Shown here: piece after piece, positions 13,739-25,670 of the stretch
Numbering within the stretch: position 1 is the stretch's first letter
Layout: each line of letters begins with the position of its first letter
DNA from: Acidobacteriota bacterium
GTDB lineage: Bacteria; Acidobacteriota; Terriglobia; Bryobacterales; Bryobacteraceae
DNA: 25,670 nt
Direction of reading: 5' to 3'
Assembly: GCA_016871135.1 (NCBI GenBank)
Contig: VFZQ01000005.1
Location: 1-25,670, forward strand
The notes under the pieces: model-generated
What the model was told of the DNA's origin: nothing
The model's input: only the letters and a program-made list of their open reading frames with translations
Database searches by the model: none
Program-made: the position numbers and the translations under genes

Positions 13739-15691
13739 ATGTCCCTCGTTCTCGACTCCAACGACGCTTCTCTCTTCGAATTGCACCCGGCGCAACCGGG
13801 ACCCTCCGGCGCGCTGCCGCTGATCCCTGCCGATCTTCTGCATCGTCCATCCGGCGATATCTTCGGCATGACGCAAAACGCCGGCATGGGATGGGATCCT
13901 TCCCTGCTGCGCGGGAAAGAAATCCTGCTGCTCTCGACGCACGGCGGCGTGCGCCGGCCCGATGGTACGCCCGTCGCGCTGGGCTATCACACAGGACATT
14001 GGGAGGTTGGGTTACTAGTCGAAGCGGCTGCGGAAGAGCTGAAGAAACTGGGCGCGGTGCCGTTCGCTGGCGCATGCACTGATCCCTGCGACGGCCGCAC
14101 ACAGGGCACGCCGGGCATGTTCGATTCCCTGCCCTATCGCAACGATGCGTCGATGGTGATGCGGCGTCTGGTTCGATCGCTGCCGACCCGCCGCGGAGTA
14201 ATCGGCGTGGCGACATGCGATAAGGGCCTTCCCGCAATGATGATGACGCTCGCCGCGCAGCACGATCTGCCTTGCGTACTGGTGCCGGGCGGCGTGACGC
14301 TGATGCCATCCGACGGCGAAGACGCAGGCAAAGTGCAGACGATCGGCGCGCGGTTTGCGCACGGGCAAATCACTTTGGAATACGCCGCTGAAATGGGCTG
14401 CCGCGCGTGCGGATCGCCCGGCGGCGGATGTCAATTTCTCGGCACGGCGGCGACGTCGCAAGTGATCGCCGAGGCGCTCGGCATGACGTTGCCACATGCG
14501 GCGCTGGCGCCGTCGGGGCATCCTCTGTGGCTCGACATGGCGCGGCGCAGCGGGCGCGCGGTGCTCGACATGGAGAAGCAGGGCTGGTCGATGAAGACGC
14601 TGCTCACGCCGGCCGCGCTGGAGAACGCAATGGTGTTGCACGCGGCCTTCGGCGGATCGACGAACTTGATTTTGCATCTTCCCGCTGTCGCGCATCAGGC
14701 CGGTTTGACGCGGCCGGTGGCGGCCGATTGGGCGCGAGTGAATAAGCAAGTGCCGAGGCTGGTCGACTCGCTGCCGAACGGCCCCGAAAACTTCCCGACC
14801 GTTGTTGTTTATATGGCCGGCGCTGTACCGGAAGTCATGCTTCATCTGCGCAAAGCGGGGCTGTTGAAGACGGACGTGAAGACGGCTTCCGGCATGACGC
14901 TGGGCGAGACGCTGGATTGGTGGGAGTCGAGCGAGCGGCGGCATTCGTTGCGCAAACAACTCGGCGAACGCGAAGGCATCGACCCGGCGCGCGTGATTCG
15001 CGGCATGGACAACGCGATGTCGTCGACCGTGTGTTTTCCGGCGGGGAATCTTTCGCCCGAAGGTTCGGTGATCAAAGCCACGGCGATCGACCCGAGTGTT
15101 GTCGATGCCGACGGGGTCTATCGCAAGCGTGGACCGGCGCGCGTGTTCACCAGTGAACCGGCGGCGATCGCGGCGATCAAGGAAGGTCACATCAAAGCCG
15201 GCGACATCATGGTGCTGTGTTCGCGCGGGCCTTTGGGCTCGGGCATGGAAGAGACGTATCAGGTCACTTCGGCGCTGAAGCATCTGCCGTTCGGCAAGCA
15301 GGTGGCGCTGTTGACCGACGCTCGTTTCAGCGGCGTCTCGACGGGCGCATGCATTGGCCACATCTCGCCGGAGGCATTGGCGGGCGGGCCGATCGGAAAG
15401 CTGCTCGACGGCGATCCGATTGAAATCGTCATCGACCGGAACACGCTGGAGGGAAGCTTTAACTTGCTCGGCGCCGATCGAAGTATCGAGAGCGGGTCGG
15501 CCGAGTTGGCGGCGCGCGCTCCGCGCGAAGATCTGCGGGCCGATCCGCAACTGCCGGCCGACACCCGGCTATGGGCCGCACTCGTCGACGCGAGCGGCGG
15601 CTCGTGGGGCGGCGCGGTGTACGATGTCGACGAGATTCTGAGAGTGATCGCCGCGGGAAAGAAGGCTCTCAGCGGTGATGCTGGATCGTAA
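13739..15691 (+). CDS. yjhG: D-xylonate dehydratase, YjhG/YagF type (IlvD/Edd family)
   Basis: A 650-aa cytoplasmic Fe-S dehydratase converting D-xylonate to 2-keto-3-deoxy-D-pentonate (Dahms/Weimberg entry). It matches E. coli YjhG/YagF (655 aa) over its whole length, rather than the shorter IlvD or Edd: for instance NRPSGDLFGMT-type HRPSGDIFGMTQNAGMGW (35-52), DPCDGRTQGTPGMFDSLP (115-132), SGTGMEETYQVTSALKH-like GSGMEETYQVTSALKH and DARFSGVSTGACIGH in the C-terminal half. Likely cluster ligands are C117, C160 (TCDKG) and C231 (GGGCQF). ATG 13739 aligns with the E. coli start; the frame open upstream overlaps the PQQ-like gene. The 3' end overlaps the convergent TPR gene by 23 bp. A related aldonate could be the true substrate. 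Confidence 0.9.
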   Translation: MSLVLDSNDASLFELHPAQPGPSGALPLIPADLLHRPSGDIFGMTQNAGMGWDPSLLRGKEILLLSTHGGVRRPDGTPVALGYHTGHWEVGLLVEAAAEELKKLGAVPFAGACTDPCDGRTQGTPGMFDSLPYRNDASMVMRRLVRSLPTRRGVIGVATCDKGLPAMMMTLAAQHDLPCVLVPGGVTLMPSDGEDAGKVQTIGARFAHGQITLEYAAEMGCRACGSPGGGCQFLGTAATSQVIAEALGMTLPHAALAPSGHPLWLDMARRSGRAVLDMEKQGWSMKTLLTPAALENAMVLHAAFGGSTNLILHLPAVAHQAGLTRPVAADWARVNKQVPRLVDSLPNGPENFPTVVVYMAGAVPEVMLHLRKAGLLKTDVKTASGMTLGETLDWWESSERRHSLRKQLGEREGIDPARVIRGMDNAMSSTVCFPAGNLSPEGSVIKATAIDPSVVDADGVYRKRGPARVFTSEPAAIAAIKEGHIKAGDIMVLCSRGPLGSGMEETYQVTSALKHLPFGKQVALLTDARFSGVSTGACIGHISPEALAGGPIGKLLDGDPIEIVIDRNTLEGSFNLLGADRSIESGSAELAARAPREDLRADPQLPADTRLWAALVDASGGSWGGAVYDVDEILRVIAAGKKALSGDAGS

Positions 15692-16304
15692 ACACAAGTG
15701 TCGTTAGTTCCGTTGCCAGCGTTGGGTTGAAGGGTTCGATGCGGCGAATGTGCGCGAGCGCGGAATCGCGCCGGCCCGCGATGGTCATGGCGAGACAGTA
15801 CTGGCGCGCGGTTTCGCGATGAAGTGGATTCAGATCGACGGCCTTTTGCAGCGCGCCGATTTTGCCGGGCGCGTCGCCGGACCGGCCTCGTTCCAGAGCA
15901 AGTTGCAACCAGCCGGCCGATAGCTCGGCATCTTCGCGAACAGCGGCGGCGTAGTCGCCTTTGCGATACAAAGCCTCGGCACGCATGTTCCGTTTCTTTC
16001 GCCAGTTCGGCCAGGAAACAATTGCGCCGAGCGGTTGGCCACCAGGCAGTTCGTAGGCGAGCAACAGTTCGCCGCCGTCGAGATCGTCCTCGAGCACGAA
16101 GGAAATCGTGTGTGCGCCGGTTCGCGTTTCGAAGACCCATCGATCGGCCTTGATCGCGATATCGCGGGAGATTCGAACCTGGCCGGCGACAAGCGTGCGA
16201 CCCGGACGGAGTTCGATGAGAACGGCGCCGTCGGCGCTGAGGCCTTTCAGGGTGTCGGCAAGTACGGGCAACGCGCAGGCGAGAAGGAGGAGACGGGTGA
16301 TCAT
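15669..16304 (-). CDS. Exported hypothetical protein with TPR-like C-terminal region
   Basis: A 211-aa protein. Residues 1-16 are a signal peptide (MITRLLLLACALPVLA). Residues about 20-90 are beta-rich (GRTLVAGQVRISRDIAIKADRWVFET, split here only by eye) and not recognised. Residues about 105-200 are helical with TPR-like spacing: AEALYRKGDYAAAV near 108-121, then IGALQKAVDLNPLHRETA near 148-165 and a third unit to about 190. TPRs mediate protein contacts. ATG 16304 starts the signal peptide; there is no Shine-Dalgarno. The gene diverges from the TIM-barrel isomerase across 63 bp and overlaps the dehydratase end by 23 bp. No function can be given. Confidence 0.72.
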   Translation of the reverse strand: MITRLLLLACALPVLADTLKGLSADGAVLIELRPGRTLVAGQVRISRDIAIKADRWVFETRTGAHTISFVLEDDLDGGELLLAYELPGGQPLGAIVSWPNWRKKRNMRAEALYRKGDYAAAVREDAELSAGWLQLALERGRSGDAPGKIGALQKAVDLNPLHRETARQYCLAMTIAGRRDSALAHIRRIEPFNPTLATELTTLVFTIQHHR

Positions 16305-16336
16305 GGATGGGTATTTCGCGAGCCGCCGGTTCCTTT

Positions 16337-16359
16337 CACGAAATTTTGTGCGCTAAGAT
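16337..16359 (+). promoter_or_regulatory. Near-palindrome and -10 element upstream of the TIM-barrel isomerase
   Basis: CACGAAATTTTGTG (16337-16350) is a 14-bp palindrome with one mismatched pair, in the spacer just upstream of TAAGAT (16354-16359). TAAGAT ends 8 nt before ATG 16368, a leaderless-like spacing. The AT-rich palindrome stands out in GC-rich surroundings and lies between two divergent genes, so a regulator bound there could affect both. The -35 position (about 16331-16336) has no good match. Function inferred. Confidence 0.42.
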
Positions 16360-16367
16360 TGCAGTTC

Positions 16368-17267
16368 ATGCGTCATCCGTTGCTGTTGCACTCTGTGAGC
16401 TACGCGGGGCTTTGGGGCCAGGCGTCGCTGTCGGTCGATGCCTTCGTGGAGAAGGCCGGGAAGCTGGGGTTCGATGGGGTAATGCTGATGGCAAAACGCC
16501 CGCATGTTTCGCCGCTCGATTACTCAGCGGACGACCGCGCGCGTTTGCGCGATCACCTGCGGGCCAACGGACTTGGGTGCAACGTGCTCGCCGGATATTG
16601 CGACCTGACGGCGGGGCTCGACAAACGCGAGATTCCGCACAGGGAGATTCAGCTTTCCTATCTCACCGAACTGGCGCGGCTCGCCCGGGACCTGGGCATC
16701 GAGGTGGTGCGTATCTTCACGGGGTACGAATACAGCTGCGCGTCCTACCCCGAGCAGTGGAATCTCGTTGTCACGACTCTGCGCGAGGCCGCTCGCCGCG
16801 CCGGAGACTTCGGCGTGACGCTGGGCGTGCAGAATCATCATGACATCGCCGTTGGGTTCGAAGCGATGCACGACTTGCTGCATGAGGTCGACTCGCCCCA
16901 CTGCAAGGCGCTGTTCGACGCCTGGGCGCCTGCACTACAGGGCGCCGACCTAGCCTCCGCGGCATCAATGCTGGGCGGGCACACCGTGCACACCACCATC
17001 GCCGACTATCAACTTCGGCCGCGTTACCAATACCAGCCCGAACTGATCAACTACGAACAACGCACGCCCTATGTTGTCGCGGTTCCAATGGGAGAGGGCT
17101 TCATCGATTACGCAGCGTTTCTCCGCGCACTTTCCGTCGCCGGTTTCCGGGGCTCGATCGCCTATGAGATGTGCTCGCCGCTGCGCGGTGGCGGTTCGAT
17201 GGAAAACCTCGACGCCTGCGCCGCGCGGTTCCTCGAATGGGCGCGCGAAAATGGACTGCGCGGCTAA
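16368..17267 (+). CDS. TIM-barrel sugar isomerase/epimerase (AP-endonuclease-2/xylose-isomerase-like)
   Basis: A 299-aa cytoplasmic protein of the PF01261 superfamily, which includes hydroxypyruvate isomerase, inosose dehydratase and ketose 3-epimerases. Features are an N-terminal strand LLLHSVSYAGLWG, GFDGVMLM (34-41), GVQNHHDIAV (153-162) on strand 5, ALFDAWAP (181-188) with D184, GGHTVHTTIADYQ (203-215) with His candidates, and SIAYEMCSPL (263-272) with E267. These are the usual divalent-metal positions, except that the first acidic ligand is replaced by Q155/N156. There is no signal peptide. ATG 16368 is preferred over the long upstream open frame, which is antisense to the TPR gene. Its stop codon overlaps the stop of the convergent SDR gene. 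The exact substrate is unknown; a role in inositol or pentose catabolism is a guess from neighbours. Confidence 0.8.
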   Translation: MRHPLLLHSVSYAGLWGQASLSVDAFVEKAGKLGFDGVMLMAKRPHVSPLDYSADDRARLRDHLRANGLGCNVLAGYCDLTAGLDKREIPHREIQLSYLTELARLARDLGIEVVRIFTGYEYSCASYPEQWNLVVTTLREAARRAGDFGVTLGVQNHHDIAVGFEAMHDLLHEVDSPHCKALFDAWAPALQGADLASAASMLGGHTVHTTIADYQLRPRYQYQPELINYEQRTPYVVAVPMGEGFIDYAAFLRALSVAGFRGSIAYEMCSPLRGGGSMENLDACAARFLEWARENGLRG

Positions 17268-18028
17268 ACCATGTACATGCCACCGTTGATCTCGATCGTT
17301 TGACCGATGATATAGGCGGCGCCCGGCGAGAGCAGAAATTGAATACAGTCGGCGATTTCTTCGTTCGTGCCTAACTTACCCGCCGGCGTTTGCGTGATCA
17401 CTCCATCGAGCATCTGGCGCGTCGAATACTTAGCGTGAAAATCGTTATCGACCGTCCCTGGACTCACCGCGTTGACGCGAATTCCCTGCGGCGCAAGCTC
17501 CTTCGCCATGCCTTTGGTGATGCAGGCCACCGCGGCTTTCGACGCCGCGTAGACCGTCGCACCAGGGCCGCCGCCATTGCGCGCGGCGATGGAACTGAGG
17601 TTGATGATACATCCGCCGCCCGCCGCCGCCATGCCCGGCGCCACGGCTTGCGAGATGAGATAAACACTCTTGGCGTTGAGATTCATCACCTCGTCCCATA
17701 AATCGGAAGTAAATTCCGGCAACTTAGCGCGCTTCACTAAGTGGCCGGCGTTGTTGATGAGTATCTGCGCGCACGGCGCCTTCTGCTTGATTGAGAGGAC
17801 AAAACCGGCGATGCCTTCTTCGCTCGCCAAATTGGAGCCGATGAGATCCACCGCCGCTCCGAGCGCGTGGCACTCCTTGGCGAGCGCCTCGGCGCCCTGC
17901 GCGTTCGAATTGTAATGGAGGACGAGTTTCGATGCGCCCTCTCGCGCCAGCATGAGAGCCGTCGCCGCGCCGATGCCGCGCGACGCGCCGGTGATGATCG
18001 CCGTCTTGCCTTGGATTCCGTTGGACAT
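17264..18028 (-). CDS. Short-chain dehydrogenase/reductase (FabG-like SDR)
   Basis: A 254-aa NAD(P)-dependent classical SDR. It has the Rossmann glycine motif TGASRGIG (13-20), NNAG (92-95), the structural N118, and the catalytic triad S145/S146 in INLSSIA, Y160 and K164 in YAASK. The C-terminus GQTIEINGGMYMV is the usual FabG-like tail. It could reduce a 3-oxoacyl, sugar or polyol substrate; orthology to housekeeping fabG is unlikely given the lack of fatty-acid genes nearby. It lies 11 bp after the cyclase-family gene on the same strand, so the two are probably co-transcribed. Its stop overlaps the convergent isomerase stop at 17264-17267. ATG 18028 gives the standard SDR N-terminus. Confidence 0.88.
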   Translation of the reverse strand: MSNGIQGKTAIITGASRGIGAATALMLAREGASKLVLHYNSNAQGAEALAKECHALGAAVDLIGSNLASEEGIAGFVLSIKQKAPCAQILINNAGHLVKRAKLPEFTSDLWDEVMNLNAKSVYLISQAVAPGMAAAGGGCIINLSSIAARNGGGPGATVYAASKAAVACITKGMAKELAPQGIRVNAVSPGTVDNDFHAKYSTRQMLDGVITQTPAGKLGTNEEIADCIQFLLSPGAAYIIGQTIEINGGMYMV

Positions 18029-18039
18029 GAACTTCTATT

Positions 18040-18822
18040 TTATGCGAGCGCGATGGGCCGCAGCGGAGCACCCGTGCCGCCGCGCAGTTTCAGCGGCGCG
18101 GCCACGAAGAGGAACTCATAGACGCGATCGGCCGCCAACTGTTCCAGGTTCAGGGCTTCGAGAATGTGGATGCCATTCTCAAACAGCAAATGGATGTGGA
18201 CCGGCATGTCGGGATCGGGAACAAATTCGAAGGCAACTGTGTCAGAACCGGCCGCGAAGATTCCCTTCTCCGACAGCCATCGAGCGCCTTCCAAACCTGG
18301 CCCGGGACCGGCCGGCGAGCCCTTCACCGCGTTGATGTAGGCGGTGGCGTCTTCCCAGTAACGCGCCCACCCAGTGCGCAACAGCACGACATCGCCGGGT
18401 TGAATCGCGGTGTCTTGACGTCTCGCGCACGCTTCTAACTCCGCCGCCGAAACGCGATGGTCCGCCGAAAGTTCGCCCAGGTCGAGCAGCACGCCGCGCC
18501 GCACAATCGGCGCGATCGACTCCGCCGTATGGACCTTCAATCCTTCCGCGTACGATTGCATCTCGCGCGCGACATGCCCGCCATGCAACCTGCCGCCGCA
18601 CGAGAAATGCCCGAAGCCGTCAATGTGCGTGCCGACGTGCGAACCCATCGCGATGGCGTCGGCCGCCGAGGAGTGCCCCGCCGGCGAGTGCATGTCGCCA
18701 TGCTTCTTCGTCAACGAGAACAAGTAGGGCGGATGCGACGGATGATGCGGCATGCCGACAAAGTAGGGCTGCGCAAGGTCGTAGACTCGGGCGGATTGGG
18801 CCAGTGTTGTCAGTGTGCTCAT
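18040..18822 (-). CDS. Cyclase-family metal-dependent hydrolase (kynurenine-formamidase-like)
   Basis: A 260-aa protein of PF04199, which includes KynB arylformamidase, isatin hydrolase and similar zinc or manganese enzymes. The diagnostic metal motif HVGTHIDGFGHF (62-73) is present, with H62, H66, D68 and H72, and later HIHLLFENGIHILEAL (209-224), the region holding the further His and Glu ligands. GDVVLLRTGW (143-152) is also family-typical. No signal peptide. ATG 18822 was chosen; an ATG nine residues upstream (18849) would start inside the preceding hairpin. The SDR gene follows after 11 bp, so a hydrolase-dehydrogenase pair for a small metabolite is likely. No other tryptophan-pathway gene is nearby, so KynB function is not claimed. 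Confidence 0.85.
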   Translation of the reverse strand: MSTLTTLAQSARVYDLAQPYFVGMPHHPSHPPYLFSLTKKHGDMHSPAGHSSAADAIAMGSHVGTHIDGFGHFSCGGRLHGGHVAREMQSYAEGLKVHTAESIAPIVRRGVLLDLGELSADHRVSAAELEACARRQDTAIQPGDVVLLRTGWARYWEDATAYINAVKGSPAGPGPGLEGARWLSEKGIFAAGSDTVAFEFVPDPDMPVHIHLLFENGIHILEALNLEQLAADRVYEFLFVAAPLKLRGGTGAPLRPIALA

Positions 18823-18830
18823 AACGGAAG

Positions 18831-18855
18831 CGGCCGGTGGGGGTTCCACCGGCCG
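18831..18855 (-). terminator. Strong hairpin after rpoC, probable terminator or attenuator
   Basis: A perfect 10-bp GC-rich stem (CGGCCGGTGG, 18831-18840, with CCACCGGCCG, 18846-18855) and a 5-nt loop lie 24 bp after the rpoC stop. On the minus strand the stem is followed by CTTCCGTTATG, which has only a poor T-run, so it is not a textbook intrinsic terminator. It ends 8 nt before the cyclase start codon, so it could instead reduce readthrough or fold over the cyclase start. Confidence 0.6.
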
Positions 18856-18879
18856 TAATCGACTAACCTCGATCGTTTC

Positions 18880-23106
<4,227 letters not shown>

Positions 23107-23114
23107 GCGTGTGT

Positions 23115-23120
23115 CTCCTT
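23115..23120 (-). promoter_or_regulatory. Shine-Dalgarno of rpoC (AAGGAG)
   Basis: AAGGAG on the minus strand lies 8 nt before the rpoC ATG, in the 23-bp rpoB-rpoC gap. It shows that this organism uses canonical Shine-Dalgarno initiation for highly expressed genes, in contrast to the many starts here that lack one. Confidence 0.8.
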
Positions 23121-23129
23121 GTCAGTGAA

Positions 23130-25670
<2,541 letters not shown>

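Noticed and set aside
14015..15550. 511-codon open frame on the minus strand inside yjhG
   Set aside because: Antisense shadow of the dehydratase; arginine- and histidine-rich with no recognisable domain.
18040..18822. Calling the cyclase-family gene kynB (kynurenine formamidase)
   Set aside because: The metal motif is shared by many hydrolases of the family, and no kynurenine-pathway gene is adjacent, so the specific name is not supported.

Overview
The window is about 25.7 kb of GC-rich bacterial chromosome with densely packed genes on both strands. The gene content suggests an Acidobacteriota genome of the Bryobacterales/Solibacter type: DUF1080 and PQQ-like exported proteins, a sorbosone-dehydrogenase-family enzyme, a bacterial myo-inositol oxygenase, a lone Flp pilin, and an rpoBC pair whose beta' subunit carries an SI3-type insertion. 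That assignment is inferred from family content, not from a phylogeny. There is no tRNA, rRNA, CRISPR array, transposase or phage module. Both ends cut through genes: aceB on the left and rpoB on the right.

Layout. At 1-471 (minus) lies the N-terminal part of malate synthase A, divergent from an AlkC-type DNA alkylation repair protein (519-1628, plus). Then comes a minus-strand operon of LysM amidase, exported beta-propeller and DUF1080 hydrolase (4285 down to 1692). It is divergent from a plus-strand pair, a KdgK-like PfkB sugar kinase and an exported serine hydrolase (4333-7118). Next on the minus strand are a four-helix membrane protein and myo-inositol oxygenase, followed by a small Flp-type pilin (9003 down to 7139). 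On the plus strand follow a molybdopterin oxidoreductase (9105-11132), a PQQ-type soluble sugar dehydrogenase, a PQQ-like propeller with EF-hands, and a YjhG/YagF-type D-xylonate dehydratase (11160-15691). An exported TPR protein (minus) and a TIM-barrel sugar isomerase/epimerase (plus) diverge at about 16.3 kb. The rest is minus strand: rpoB, rpoC, a hairpin, a cyclase-family hydrolase and an SDR dehydrogenase.

How the genes may work together (inference). Much of the cargo fits oxidative sugar and polyol catabolism. Myo-inositol oxygenase makes D-glucuronate, whose usual route ends at 2-keto-3-deoxygluconate, the substrate of a KdgK-type kinase. The exported sugar dehydrogenase could make aldonates outside the cytoplasm, and the dehydratase would act on xylonate inside. 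A Dahms-type split gives glycolaldehyde and then glyoxylate, which malate synthase consumes. Several intermediate steps and transporters are not in the window.

Regulation. Several genes have a -10-like hexamer only 6-12 nt before the start codon and no Shine-Dalgarno, as expected of leaderless or very short-leader mRNAs. rpoC, the serine hydrolase and the DUF1080 gene do have Shine-Dalgarno sequences. The most interesting regulatory site is a -10 hexamer enclosed in a perfect inverted repeat before the xylonate dehydratase. I found no convincing new defence or mobile system.
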